Shown: in pieces, positions 32,098-40,545 of the stretch | Position numbering within the stretch: position 1 is the first letter of the stretch | Layout of the letters: each line of letters begins with the position of its first letter | Source: Streptomyces sp. Ru72 | Lineage (GTDB): Bacteria; Actinomycetota; Actinomycetes; Streptomycetales; Streptomycetaceae | Direction: 5' to 3' | Assembly (NCBI RefSeq): GCF_002920635.1 | Contig: NZ_PQSR01000036.1 | Location: forward strand, 1-61,701 | DNA: 61,701 nt | Program-made: the position numbers and the translations under genes | The notes under the pieces: generated by a model | Told to the model about the DNA's origin: nothing | What the model saw: the letters and a program-made list of their open reading frames with translations, nothing else | Databases searched by the model: none

Positions 32098-33273
32098 ATG
32101 GGCGCGCAGGAGTCTTACGGGCAGGGGCAGGGGCAGGGGCAGGGGACCGGTCGGCGGGCGCTGCTCGGGGCCGCGGTCACCGGCGCCGGCGCGGCGGTTC
32201 TCGGACTGCCCGGGGTCGCCGGAGCGGACGCGCGGCACACGGGCGGCGGGCTCAAGGGCCTGCCCGTGCCGACGATCATCGGCCACCGTGGAGCCAGTGG
32301 CTACCGCCCCGAGCACACGTTCGGCTCCTACAACCTGGCGCTCGACCTGGGCGCGGACATCGTGGAGGCCGGTGACCTGGTGCCCACCAAGGACGGCCAC
32401 CTGGTGTGCCGGCACGAACCGGAGATCGGCGGGACCACCGATGTCGCCGACCACCCCGAGTTCGCCGACCGCAGGAAGACCAAGGTCCTGGACGGTGTCC
32501 CCACCACCGGCTGGTTCACAGAGGACTTCACGCTCGCCGAGCTGAAGACGCTGCGTGCGATCGAGCGCATCCCCGCCACCCGCCAGCACAACACCCTCTA
32601 CAACGGCCGCTGGGAGATCCCCACCTTCGAAGAGGTCCTGAAGTGGCAGGACGAGCAGACCCGCAAGCGCGGCAAGCAGGTGTGGATCTACCCCGAGACC
32701 AAGCACCCCACGTACTTCCGCAAACAGGGTCTCGACATGGAGCAGTTGCTCTCCAAGGCCCTGCGCAAGCACGGCAAGGACCGGAAGCACTCACCGGTGA
32801 TCATCCAGTCCTTCGAGCCGAGCAGCATCCAGCGGCTGAACAAGCTCGTCGACAACCCGCTCGTCGTGCTCCTGTCCGCCGCGAACACCCGCCCCTTCGA
32901 CTTCGTCGCGTCGGGCGACCCGCGCACGGTCGCCGACCTCGTCACCCCGAAGGGCCTGAAGGAGATCGCGTCCTACGCCCAGGGCATCGGACCCACCCTC
33001 GACCTGGTCATCCCGAAGGACGCGAAGGGCAACCTCACCAAGCCCTCCACACTGGTCGCCGACGCGCACGCCGCGGGCCTGATCCTGCACCCGTACACGA
33101 TGCGCGACGAGAACACCTTCCTGCCCGCCGACTTCCAGAAGGGCACCGACCCGACGGCCTACGGTGACGTCTTCGGCGCCTTCCGGACCTACTTCGCGAC
33201 CGGCATCGACGGCGTCTTCACCGACAACGCCGACACCGGCGTGCTCGCCCGCGAGGACTTCCTGCGCGGCTGA
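32098..33273 (+). CDS. glpQ: Tat-exported glycerophosphodiester phosphodiesterase
   Basis: The protein has 391 residues. A Tat signal (RR at residues 21-22, then ALLGAAVTGAGAAVLGLPGVAGADA) precedes a GDPD TIM barrel. The catalytic pair is in GHRGASGYRPEHTFGSY, and the metal site is in DIVEAGDLVPTKDG and RHEPEIG. Most relatives read E.DLV where this one reads EAGDLV, a one-residue insertion near the metal Glu. It releases glycerol-3-phosphate from lipid or teichoic-acid-derived diesters outside the cell as a phosphate source. The N terminus carries four GQ repeats from a 6-bp DNA repeat. It is probably PhoP-controlled, as recalled for glpQ1. Confidence 0.93.
   Translation: MGAQESYGQGQGQGQGTGRRALLGAAVTGAGAAVLGLPGVAGADARHTGGGLKGLPVPTIIGHRGASGYRPEHTFGSYNLALDLGADIVEAGDLVPTKDGHLVCRHEPEIGGTTDVADHPEFADRRKTKVLDGVPTTGWFTEDFTLAELKTLRAIERIPATRQHNTLYNGRWEIPTFEEVLKWQDEQTRKRGKQVWIYPETKHPTYFRKQGLDMEQLLSKALRKHGKDRKHSPVIIQSFEPSSIQRLNKLVDNPLVVLLSAANTRPFDFVASGDPRTVADLVTPKGLKEIASYAQGIGPTLDLVIPKDAKGNLTKPSTLVADAHAAGLILHPYTMRDENTFLPADFQKGTDPTAYGDVFGAFRTYFATGIDGVFTDNADTGVLAREDFLRG
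32118..32145 (+). repeat. Hexanucleotide repeat at the start of glpQ
   Basis: GGGCAG-type units repeat about four times and encode GQGQGQGQG ahead of the twin-arginine motif. The length can change in steps of two codons without frameshift. Confidence 0.7.
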
Positions 33274-33360
33274 GCGGTCGACACGCGCCACGAGTCCCCC
33301 GTCGGGATGACTCCCGTCCGCCCCGGCAACCCCCGCCGGGGCGGACGCGTCCCGTCGCGT

Positions 33361-33867
33361 ATGAGGCACGAGATGGTCAGCACCCTGCGTCCGCTGCTCG
33401 CCGCCGAGGCCTCGGCGGAGGCACACGCGGCCGGGATGGAGCCGAGCGATCTGGAACAAGCGGTGTGGCTACGGCTCCTGGAGCGGCTTGAGGCCGACCG
33501 GCCGCTCGCCGACCCGCAGGAATGGCTGCGCCGAGCGGTGCGTCTGGAGGTGCGCCGCGGCCGACGTTCCGCCCGCCTCGAACTGCCGTACCGCGGCGAC
33601 CCGGCCGACGACACCCGACCCGGCCCCGAGCAGCAGGCGCTCCTCGCCGCCCGCCGCCGGGCATTGCACGCCGCCGTGCGCCGCCTGCCCGGCCGCTGTC
33701 CCCGCCTCATGGCGGCGTTGCTCTCCCCGCAGGACCTGACCTACCGGGAAATCGCAGGGGAGTTGGGTATCTCACAAGGGAGTCTTGGCCCGGAACGCTC
33801 CAAATGCCTGGGATGTCTGCGTCGATTGCTTGCGGCGGAGGTTGCGGCCCTCGAACCGCGGGGATAG
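33361..33867 (+). CDS. Small sigma-like (ECF-related) factor
   Basis: The protein has about 168 residues. The N-terminal helices (EPSDLEQAVWLRLLERLEADRP, then EWLRRAVRLEVRRGRR) fit a shortened sigma region 2, and the C-terminal part is a region 4 HTH (LTYREIAGELGISQGSLGPERSKCLGCLRRLL). It has no linked anti-sigma gene. The start is uncertain: ATG at 33307, 33361 or 33373 are all in frame, and none has a clear ribosome site. I use 33361 as the best fit to the N-terminal helix. It would act in the cytoplasm on RNA polymerase or as a DNA-binding protein. Confidence 0.75.
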   Translation: MRHEMVSTLRPLLAAEASAEAHAAGMEPSDLEQAVWLRLLERLEADRPLADPQEWLRRAVRLEVRRGRRSARLELPYRGDPADDTRPGPEQQALLAARRRALHAAVRRLPGRCPRLMAALLSPQDLTYREIAGELGISQGSLGPERSKCLGCLRRLLAAEVAALEPRG

Positions 33868-33912
33868 GAGTGGGGGACGACCGGTGATCAGGTGAGCGGG
33901 AGGCGTGCGCAC

Positions 33913-34410
33913 ATGGGCATGAGCGTGACCATCTCTGTGGCGACCGAGCAGGACGCCGAGCAGATCTTCAGGCTGCAGTACCTCTGCTTCCAGAGCGAAG
34001 CCGCGCTGTACGGCAACTACCGCATCGATCCGCTCGTCCAGACCCTGGACTCCGTCCGCGAGGAGGTCGCCTCGGACTGCGTCTTCGTGGCGCGGCTGGG
34101 CGAGGAGGTGGTCGGCTCGGTACGCGGCAGCGTGACGGAGGACGGGGCCGCCTCGATCGGCAAACTCTGCGTCCACCCGCGGCTGCAGGGCCACGGCATC
34201 GGCGCCCGGCTGCTGCGCGCGGCGGAGGCGGCACTGGTGGAGCGGCACGGCGCGAAGAAGTTCCGCCTGAGCGCCGGCCACCGCAGCGAGGGCAACCTGC
34301 GCCTGTACCGCCGGGTCGGCTACGAGACGGTGGGCACGGCTCAGGGAGCGGACGGCGTACCGATGATCGTCCTGGAGAAGCCGGCGAGTACCTACGCCAC
34401 GACGGCGTAG
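33913..34410 (+). CDS. GNAT-family N-acetyltransferase
   Basis: The protein has 165 residues with a single GNAT domain. The N-terminal part is VTISVATEQDAEQIFRLQYLCF, the acetyl-CoA loop is VHPRLQGHGIGARLLRAAE (R/Q-x-x-G-x-G/A), and LRLYRRVGYETVG follows. The acceptor is unknown. GGGAGG lies 9 bp before the ATG at 33913; a second ATG two codons later is also possible. It follows the sigma-like gene by 45 bp and may share its transcript. Confidence 0.88.
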   Translation: MGMSVTISVATEQDAEQIFRLQYLCFQSEAALYGNYRIDPLVQTLDSVREEVASDCVFVARLGEEVVGSVRGSVTEDGAASIGKLCVHPRLQGHGIGARLLRAAEAALVERHGAKKFRLSAGHRSEGNLRLYRRVGYETVGTAQGADGVPMIVLEKPASTYATTA

Positions 34411-34447
34411 GGGAAGAGCGCCCCGCAAGGGGCGCGTCCCGCCGAGC

Positions 34448-34879
34448 TCAGGCCGCCTCCGCCTGACGCGCGGCCCCCTTCCGCAACCAGTACATGGCCG
34501 ACAGCGGCAGCAGCACCGGAATGAAGACGTACCCCATGCCGTAGTCCGACCACACGGTCGCGTCGGGAAAGGCGGACGGCTCGACCAGCGTCCACGTCCC
34601 GACGGTGAGCACACCGACCAGCTCGGCCGCACAGCACACCAGCGCCGCCCGGCGGGCCGTCTCACCGCCGCGCACGAGCGAGTACGTGATGAATCCGTAG
34701 ACGACGCCGGCGACCGCGGACAGGGAGTACGCGAGCGGAGCCTTGTCGAACTGCGTCGAGATCTGTACGACCGACCGCGACACCGCCCCCACCACCATCA
34801 CCCCGTACAGCCACACCAGCAGCATCCCGGGTCCGCCGATGAGCCGCGTCCTGCCCGGCTTCTCCTGCGTGGCCGTCAT
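34448..34879 (-). CDS. Four-helix membrane protein, unknown function
   Basis: The protein has 143 residues with four predicted membrane helices (MLLVWLYGVMVVGAV; YSLSAVAGVVYGFITYSLV; ALVCCAAELVGVLTVGTW; YVFIPVLLPLSAMYWL). It has a basic C terminus, probably on the cytoplasmic side. GGGAGG precedes the ATG at 34879. The gene starts 1 bp after the stop of the upstream 119-residue membrane protein, so the two are coupled and may form a complex. I do not recognise a named family beyond actinobacterial integral membrane proteins of unknown function. Confidence 0.8.
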   Translation of the reverse strand: MTATQEKPGRTRLIGGPGMLLVWLYGVMVVGAVSRSVVQISTQFDKAPLAYSLSAVAGVVYGFITYSLVRGGETARRAALVCCAAELVGVLTVGTWTLVEPSAFPDATVWSDYGMGYVFIPVLLPLSAMYWLRKGAARQAEAA

Positions 34880-34880
34880 C

Positions 34881-35240
34881 TCAGCCTCCCCAGATGTCAT
34901 AGAGCCGCACCTCCAGCACGGCGAGGACCACACCGCCGGCCGCGACCGTCACCGAACCCCACCGGGTGCGCTCGGCCAGCGACATGAAGCCCGCCGCCGG
35001 GATGCACGCGAAGGCGCCCAGCAGATACGCCACGAAGATCGTCGTGCCCTGCGCCGGCTTCTCGCCCCGAGCCAGCTGGACGATGCCGACGACCAGCTGG
35101 ACGAGGGCCAGCAGCGTCACCACGGCCATGCCGATGAAGTGCCAGTCCTTCGTCGGCTGATCGCGGTACGCGGCCCAGCCGCACCAGGCGGCGAGCAGCA
35201 GCGCGGCGACACCGGTCGCCAGCGTCAGGGCATCAAGCAT
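34881..35240 (-). CDS. Small membrane protein, unknown function
   Basis: The protein has 119 residues with four hydrophobic segments (LTLATGVAALLLAAWCGWAAY; IGMAVVTLLALVQLVVGIVQLA; IFVAYLLGAFACIPAAGFMSL; VTVAAGGVVLAVLEVRLYDI). It is immediately followed by the 143-residue membrane protein gene in the same operon. Nothing in the sequence points to catalysis. A role as a membrane assembly partner is only a guess. Confidence 0.8.
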   Translation of the reverse strand: MLDALTLATGVAALLLAAWCGWAAYRDQPTKDWHFIGMAVVTLLALVQLVVGIVQLARGEKPAQGTTIFVAYLLGAFACIPAAGFMSLAERTRWGSVTVAAGGVVLAVLEVRLYDIWGG

Positions 35241-35401
35241 GCCGCGACCCTATTACGGGCCAAAAGCGCCGATGTCCCCGCCCCCGTGGCCGACCGCGGC
35301 GCCGCCCCGCCGGCCGTGGCGTTGACCACACCCGGCGCCATCCGTCCGCTATTCGGACAGTCGTGTCAGGTCCCGGTCCGGCGTCTGCTTTACTTGCATC
35401 C

Positions 35402-35488
35402 ATGACCACGACGAGCTGCCGCACTGTTGCGACCGAGGCGACCATGACGCCCGGTGCTCGTTGTATGTGTCGAATGTGCGCCTGCTAG
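35402..35488 (+). CDS. Cys/Met-rich leader peptide upstream of metNIQ
   Basis: A 28-codon ORF (ATG 35402 to TAG 35488) ends with the residues CMCRMCAC, four Cys and two Met in eight codons. A shorter version from ATG 35444 has GAGG 5 bp upstream, and one from ATG 35465 encodes MCRMCAC. Cysteine-rich leader ORFs that respond to charged tRNA supply are known in actinobacteria. Slow translation of these codons would change folding of the RNA before metN. The longest version would be leaderless, with a -10-like TTTACT at 35389-35394. This is a regulatory ORF; the peptide itself may do nothing. Confidence 0.7.
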   Translation: MTTTSCRTVATEATMTPGARCMCRMCAC

Positions 35489-35509
35489 AGGGCCCCCGCA
35501 CCTCCCAGA

Positions 35510-35617
35510 GTCTCGCGCCCCGAAGCGAGACCGCCGTGGAATGTCCGTACGCACGTCTCGTACGCGACTGACCCCCCGCGCACACGTTCTCCCCGGTTCG
35601 ATCGCCCTTGCGAGAAC
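35510..35617 (+). promoter_or_regulatory. Alternative hairpins between leader ORF and metN
   Basis: GTCTCGC (35510-35516) pairs with GCGAGAC (35525-35531), which can instead pair with GTCTCG (35555-35560), so the two structures exclude each other. Further down, GTTCTC (35586-35591) pairs with GAGAAC (35612-35617), and a GCGAGA there could also compete for 35555-35560. This is the layout of a leader attenuator; folding has not been computed. Confidence 0.5.
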
Positions 35618-35689
35618 CGTGCCGCGTTGCCACACGCACCCGTGCCCGGCGCACACCCACGCCCTGCACTCGACAGTGACGGAAACCCA

Positions 35690-36736
35690 GTGATCACCAC
35701 ATCGGGCCTGACGAAAATCTACCGGGCCGACCGTTCGCGCGGCCGCGAGGTGACCGCCCTCGACGGCGTCGACCTGCACGTACGCGAGGGCGAGGTGTAC
35801 GGCGTCATCGGCCAGTCCGGCGCCGGCAAGTCCTCGCTCATCCGCTGCGTCAACCTCCTCGAGCGCCCCACCTCCGGCACGGTCACGGTGGCCGGCCAGG
35901 ACCTGACCGCCCTCGCCGGCCGCGGACCACGCGCCGGCAAGGAGCTGCGCGCGGCGCGCAGCCGGATCGGCATGGTCTTCCAGCACTTCAACCTGCTGTC
36001 CTCGCGCACCGTCCAGGACAACGTCGAGCTGCCCCTGGAGATCCTCGGCAAGTCCGGGAAGGAACGCTCCCGCAAGGCTCTCGAGCTCCTCGACCTCGTC
36101 GGTCTCGCCGACAAGGCCAAGGTCTACCCGGCCCAGCTCTCCGGCGGCCAGAAGCAGCGCGTCGGCATCGCCCGCGCCCTCGCCGGCGACCCCAGGGTGC
36201 TGCTCTCCGACGAGGCGACCAGTGCCCTCGACCCGGAGACCACCCGGTCCATCCTCCAGCTGCTGCGCGACCTCAACCGGCAGCTCGGCCTGACCGTCCT
36301 GCTCATCACCCACGAGATGGACGTCGTCAAGAGCGTCTGCGACTCGGCCGCCCTCATGGAGAAGGGCCGCATCGTCGAGTCCGGCACGGTCGGCGAACTG
36401 CTCGCCACCCCCGGCTCCCGCCTGGCCTCCGCCCTCTTCCCGGTCGGTGGCCGGGCATCCGGCGACGACCGGACCGTCGTCGACGTCACCTTCCAGGGCG
36501 AGGCCGCCACGCAGCCCGTCATCTCCCAGCTGTCCCGCACCTACAACATCGACATCTCGATCCTGGGCGCCGCCATCGACACCGTCGGCGGCCTCCAGGT
36601 CGGCCGGATGCGCATCGAACTGCCCGGCCGCTACGAGGACAACGTCGTGCCGATCGGCTTCCTGCGCGAGCAGGGCCTGCAGATCGACGTGGTGGGCCGC
36701 CAGGAGGCCCCGCTGGTGAAGGAAGGTGCCAAGTGA
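35690..36736 (+). CDS. metN: Methionine ABC importer, ATP-binding protein
   Basis: The protein has 348 residues. The Walker A is GQSGAGKSS, the signature is LSGGQKQRVGIARAL, and Walker B is VLLSDEATSALD. A C-terminal NIL (ferredoxin-like) domain (about 255-340) is the methionine-sensing part that inhibits the transporter in E. coli MetN. The GTG at 35690 gives the conserved MITTSGLTK-type N terminus; no strong ribosome site is seen. It overlaps metI (GTGA). The leader with Cys and Met codons lies 200 bp upstream. Confidence 0.95.
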   Translation: MITTSGLTKIYRADRSRGREVTALDGVDLHVREGEVYGVIGQSGAGKSSLIRCVNLLERPTSGTVTVAGQDLTALAGRGPRAGKELRAARSRIGMVFQHFNLLSSRTVQDNVELPLEILGKSGKERSRKALELLDLVGLADKAKVYPAQLSGGQKQRVGIARALAGDPRVLLSDEATSALDPETTRSILQLLRDLNRQLGLTVLLITHEMDVVKSVCDSAALMEKGRIVESGTVGELLATPGSRLASALFPVGGRASGDDRTVVDVTFQGEAATQPVISQLSRTYNIDISILGAAIDTVGGLQVGRMRIELPGRYEDNVVPIGFLREQGLQIDVVGRQEAPLVKEGAK

Positions 36737-37479
36737 CCTGGACCGATTTCTCGGCGATGCAGCCCCTGCTGTCCCAGGCCTCCTGGGACACCCTCTACAT
36801 GGTCGGCTGGTCCACCCTCATCGCCGTCGTCGGCGGCCTGCCGCTCGGCGTGCTGCTGGTGCTGACCGACCGCGGCGGGCTGCTCCAGAACGTCGTGGCC
36901 AACAAGGTCCTCGGGCAGGTCGTGAACATCGCCCGCTCGATGCCGTTCATCATCCTGATGGTCGCGCTGATGAGCTTCACGCGCTGGGTCACCGGGACCA
37001 CGATCGGCCGCGAGGCCGCCATCGTGCCCCTCGCGATCGGCGCCGTCCCGTTCTTCGCGCGCCTCGTCGAGACGGCTGTCCGCGAAGTGGACGGCGGCCT
37101 CGTCGAGGCCGTGCAGGCGATGGGCGGCAACACCTGGACCGTCGTGCGCAAGGTCCTCGTGCCGGAGGCGCTGCCCTCCCTGATCTCCTCCGCGACCACC
37201 ACCGTCGTCGCCCTCATCGGCTACTCCGCGATGGCCGGCACGGTCGGCGCCGGCGGCCTCGGCGACATCGCCATCCGCTACGGCTACCAGCGCTTCGAGA
37301 CCCAGCTGATGTGGATCACCGTGGCGGTCCTGGCCGTCGTCATCTCGCTCATCCAGTTCGCCGGCGACTTCGCGGCCCGCGCCCTGCATCGCCGCGGCGG
37401 CCGCTCCGGACCGGCGCCGAAGCTGCGGCTGCTGAAGGAGAAGGAGCCCGCGGCGGCCGACGTGAGCAAGGTCGCCTGA
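36733..37479 (+). CDS. metI: Methionine ABC importer, permease
   Basis: The protein has 248 residues with five or six helices of the BPD-transport type. The EAA loop, which contacts MetN, is VEAVQAMGGNTWTVVRKVLV. Other family segments are RSMPFIILMVALM and SATTTVVALIGYSAMAGTVG. Two copies would form the membrane channel with two MetN subunits. Start GTG at 36733 overlaps the metN stop, with GGAAGGTG upstream. A gap of 80 bp leads to metQ. Confidence 0.95.
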   Translation: MTWTDFSAMQPLLSQASWDTLYMVGWSTLIAVVGGLPLGVLLVLTDRGGLLQNVVANKVLGQVVNIARSMPFIILMVALMSFTRWVTGTTIGREAAIVPLAIGAVPFFARLVETAVREVDGGLVEAVQAMGGNTWTVVRKVLVPEALPSLISSATTTVVALIGYSAMAGTVGAGGLGDIAIRYGYQRFETQLMWITVAVLAVVISLIQFAGDFAARALHRRGGRSGPAPKLRLLKEKEPAAADVSKVA

Positions 37480-37559
37480 GTCACGCCGGGCCCGCGCATC
37501 CCCTGAACTCCCCGTGAACCATGACGGGGTAGCACCACCCATAAGGAAAGGCACTTTTC

Positions 37560-38393
37560 GTGCGTAACACCGCCAAGATCACCACCGCCGTCCTCGCCGC
37601 GGGAGCCCTCACCCTGGGGCTCAGCGCCTGCGGCTCCGGCAAGAGCAGCTCCGCCTCCTCCGGCTCCGACGGCCCGCTCGTCGTCGCCGCGAGCCCCACC
37701 CCGCACGCCGAGATCCTCGACTTCGTCAAGGACAACCTGGCGAAGAAGGCGGGCCTCGACCTTCAGGTCAAGGAGTTCACCGACTACGTCACGCCGAACA
37801 CGGCGACCGAGGACGGGTCGGTCGGTGCCAACTACTTCCAGAACCAGCCGTACCTGGACGACTTCAACAAGAAGAACGGCACCCACATCGTGCCCGTCGT
37901 CACGGTGCACCTGGAGCCGCTCGGCCTGTACTCCCACAAGATCAAGAAGGCCGACGAGCTGAAGAGCGGCGCGACCGTCGCCATTCCGAACGACACGGTC
38001 AACGAGGCGCGTGCGCTGAAGCTGCTCGCCGCGAAGGGGCTCGTCACGCTGAAGAGCGGTGTGGGCAACGAGGCGACTCCGCAGGACATCGCCGAGAACC
38101 CGAAGAACCTCAAGTTCAAGGAGCTGGAGGCGGCCCAGACCCCGCGCTCCCTGGACGACGTGGACGCCGCGGTGATCAACGGCAACTACGCCATCTCCTC
38201 CGGCCTCAAGCCCGCCAAGGACGCCCTCGTCCTGGAGTCCGCGAAGAACAACCCCTACGGCAACTTCCTCGCGGTCAAGAAGGGCAACGAGAACGACCCG
38301 CGGGTCGAGAAGCTGGCCAAGCTCCTCGTCTCCCCCGAGGTCAAGAAGTTCATCGAGGACAAGTACCAGGGATCGGTCATCGCGTCCTTCTGA
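37560..38393 (+). CDS. metQ: Methionine-binding lipoprotein
   Basis: The protein has 277 residues of the NlpA/MetQ family. The signal ends in a lipobox LSAC (ALTLGLSACGSG), so Cys is lipid-modified and the protein is held at the outer face of the membrane. The mature part has PLVVAASPTPHAEIL, ENQ-type NYFQNQPYLDDFN, VHLEPLGLYSHKIK and VINGNYAISSGL, typical of methionine-binding members. GTG at 37560 follows an AAGGAAAGG stretch. It delivers L-methionine or D-methionine to MetNI. A strong hairpin follows. Confidence 0.95.
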   Translation: MRNTAKITTAVLAAGALTLGLSACGSGKSSSASSGSDGPLVVAASPTPHAEILDFVKDNLAKKAGLDLQVKEFTDYVTPNTATEDGSVGANYFQNQPYLDDFNKKNGTHIVPVVTVHLEPLGLYSHKIKKADELKSGATVAIPNDTVNEARALKLLAAKGLVTLKSGVGNEATPQDIAENPKNLKFKELEAAQTPRSLDDVDAAVINGNYAISSGLKPAKDALVLESAKNNPYGNFLAVKKGNENDPRVEKLAKLLVSPEVKKFIEDKYQGSVIASF

Positions 38394-38452
38394 TCCCGAC
38401 GATCGACTGCCGTCGGCGCCGCGTACAACCGCGTGCAGCGCGTATCGCCACG

Positions 38453-38489
38453 CACGGGGTCCGCTCCCTCACCGGGTGTGGACCCCGTG
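38453..38489 (+). terminator. Hairpin terminator after metQ
   Basis: CACGGGGTCC and GGACCCCGTG form a perfect 10-bp stem around a 17-nt loop, 60 bp after the metQ stop. There is no clear U run. Confidence 0.65.
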
Positions 38490-38569
38490 GTGCGTTTCGC
38501 TGCCTCCATGCTGCATGCTGGGCAGTTCAGCAGGCCCTGACGGTTCTTCGAAGGTTACGGAGCGGCGCA

Positions 38570-39208
38570 ATGACGAGCACCTTCCCCAACGTCTCCATCA
38601 GCACGGAGCGTTTGGTCCTGCGCCCTCTCGACGAGGACGACGTCCCCGCGCTGGCCGAGATGATGAACGACGAACTGGTCGGCGCCTGGACCGACGTGCC
38701 CCAGCCGTTCACCGAGGAGGGCGCCCGCACCTGGATCACCGAGTACGCGCCCGCGGAGCGCGCCGCGGGCCGGGGCCTCGAGCTCGCCGTCACCGAGTTC
38801 CTCACCCAGCGCCTGGTGGGCGTCATCCAGCTCACCAGGACCAACTGGCATGTGCGGTCCACCGAACTGTCGTACATCATCGCGCCCTGGGCACGCGGCG
38901 AGGGCTACGCCTCCGAAGCCGCGCTCGCGACCGCCCAATGGCTCTTCGGCGACCAGAACTTCGAGCGGATCGAACTGCGCACCGCGGCCGACAACACCGC
39001 CTCGCAGCAGGTCGCCCAGAAGATCGGCTGCATCAGCGAGGGCGTCCTGCGCAACGCCTGCATAGCGCACGTCCGTGCGGAGGACGGCAGCTGGACGGAC
39101 GTACGGACCGACTTCATCGTGTGGAGCCTGCTGCCGGAGGACCTCGACGGGGTCAGCGACGAGCTGGCCGACACGGGGGGTTTCACGTCGTTCCCCAACT
39201 GGAACTGA
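38570..39208 (+). CDS. RimJ/RimL-type GNAT acetyltransferase
   Basis: The protein has 212 residues. The start ISTERLVLRPLDEDDVPAL is typical of RimJ/RimL acetyltransferases. The cofactor loop is APWARGEGYASEAALATAQW, followed by FERIELRTAADNTASQQVAQKIG. Members acetylate protein N termini, aminoglycosides or small amines; the substrate here is unknown. It sits between the methionine importer and the first cobalamin gene, with a terminator on its left side. The ATG at 38570 follows GGAG-rich sequence (ACGGAGCGGCGCA). Confidence 0.88.
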   Translation: MTSTFPNVSISTERLVLRPLDEDDVPALAEMMNDELVGAWTDVPQPFTEEGARTWITEYAPAERAAGRGLELAVTEFLTQRLVGVIQLTRTNWHVRSTELSYIIAPWARGEGYASEAALATAQWLFGDQNFERIELRTAADNTASQQVAQKIGCISEGVLRNACIAHVRAEDGSWTDVRTDFIVWSLLPEDLDGVSDELADTGGFTSFPNWN

Positions 39209-39336
39209 CAGCGAGGGACCGCTCCCACGGACCGAGCCCGGGGCGAGTGCACCCGGCCGAACGGGATACGCTCACGGAGCCCGCCGTACGGGCTGCCCCC
39301 TGACGACCTGCGCGAAAAACCTGGAGACTGACGACG

Positions 39337-40545
39337 ATGGCCGACCGGGTCACGGTGATCGGCTGGGACGGCTCGCCGCTGACCGCCGCGGCGCGTTCCG
39401 CCCTCGGGGCCGCCACGCTCGTCGCCGGCGCCGCCCACCACCTCGCCCTTCCCGAAGTGCCTCCGGCCGCCGAGCGCATCCGCCTCGGCAGTGTCGCCCT
39501 CGCCGCCCGCCGTATCGCCGCCCACCGCGGCACCGCCGTCGTCCTCGCCGACGGCGACCCGGGCTTCTTCGGTGTCGTACGCACGCTGCGCGACCCCGAG
39601 TACGGCCTGGAGGTCGAAGTCGTCCCCGCCGTCTCCTCCGTGGCCGCCGCCTTCGCGCGCGCCGGGATGCCCTGGGACGACGCACAAGTGGTCGTCGCAC
39701 ACCGCCGCACCCTGCGACGCGCGGTCAACGTATGCCGCGCCCACACCAAAGTCGCGGTCCTCACCTCACCGGGAGCCGGGCCCGCCGAGCTCGGACTGCT
39801 CCTCGACGGCGTCCACCGCACCTTCGTCATCTGCGAGGAGCTGGGCACCGAACGGGAACAGGTCACCGTCGTCACCTCGGACAAGGCCGCCGACCACACC
39901 TGGCGCGACCCCAACGTCGTCATCGTCATCGGCGGACCCGTCACCGCGGCCGACGGCGGCTGGATCGCCGGCCGCGATCCGGGCGCCGGACCGCGCGGCT
40001 GGGCCCTGCCCGCCGAAGCGTACGGCGGGGGACTCGGTGAAGGAGAGACGGATCTGCTGCGGGCCACCCAACTCGCCCGCCTCGGGCCACGGGTGGGCGA
40101 CCTGGTGTGGGACATCGGCAGCGGCAGCGGCGCGTTCGCCGTGGAGGCCGCCCGCTGCGGGGCCGCCGTCATCGCCGTCGACCAGGACCCCGACGCATGC
40201 GGCCGCACCACGGCCGCCGCACGCCGCTTCGGCGTCCAGATCCAGGTCGTGCACGGCACCGCCCCGCACGTCCTGGAGAACCTGCCCGAACCGGACGTCG
40301 TCCGCGTCGGCGGCGGGAGAGTGGCCGTCGTCTCCGCCGTCGCCGACCGCCGCCCCCAGCGCATCGTCACTCACGCCGCGACCCGCGACGCGGCCGAACT
40401 CGTCGGCAGGGACCTGACGGAACACGGCTACGACGTCGAGTGCGCCCTGCTGCAGTCCGTCGAACTCGACACGCGGGCCTGGACGGAGAAGGAGCGGAGC
40501 GTCGCGTTCCTGCTCAGCGGCCGATTGGCCGAACGCTCCCCGTGA
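39337..40545 (+). CDS. cobL: Precorrin-6Y C5,15-methyltransferase (decarboxylating)
   Basis: The protein has 402 residues and is a fusion. Residues 1 to about 200 form a CbiE-type tetrapyrrole methylase (LADGDPGFFGVVRTL; PAVSSVAAAFARAGMPWDD), and residues about 230-402 a CbiT-type SAM methyltransferase (LVWDIGSGSGAFAVEAARCG). It methylates precorrin-6Y at C5 and C15 and removes the C12 acetate carboxyl in aerobic-type cobalamin synthesis. The CbiE-CbiT fusion is the usual CobL form. The ATG at 39337 follows GGAGACTGACGACG. It is 343 bp upstream of the bluB-cobT fusion. Most other corrin-ring genes are not in the window. Confidence 0.94.
   Translation: MADRVTVIGWDGSPLTAAARSALGAATLVAGAAHHLALPEVPPAAERIRLGSVALAARRIAAHRGTAVVLADGDPGFFGVVRTLRDPEYGLEVEVVPAVSSVAAAFARAGMPWDDAQVVVAHRRTLRRAVNVCRAHTKVAVLTSPGAGPAELGLLLDGVHRTFVICEELGTEREQVTVVTSDKAADHTWRDPNVVIVIGGPVTAADGGWIAGRDPGAGPRGWALPAEAYGGGLGEGETDLLRATQLARLGPRVGDLVWDIGSGSGAFAVEAARCGAAVIAVDQDPDACGRTTAAARRFGVQIQVVHGTAPHVLENLPEPDVVRVGGGRVAVVSAVADRRPQRIVTHAATRDAAELVGRDLTEHGYDVECALLQSVELDTRAWTEKERSVAFLLSGRLAERSP

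Noticed and set aside
35241..35689. SAM riboswitch upstream of metN
   Set aside because: I saw no match to conserved SAM-I or SAM-IV core sequences; the leader ORF and hairpins explain the region better.
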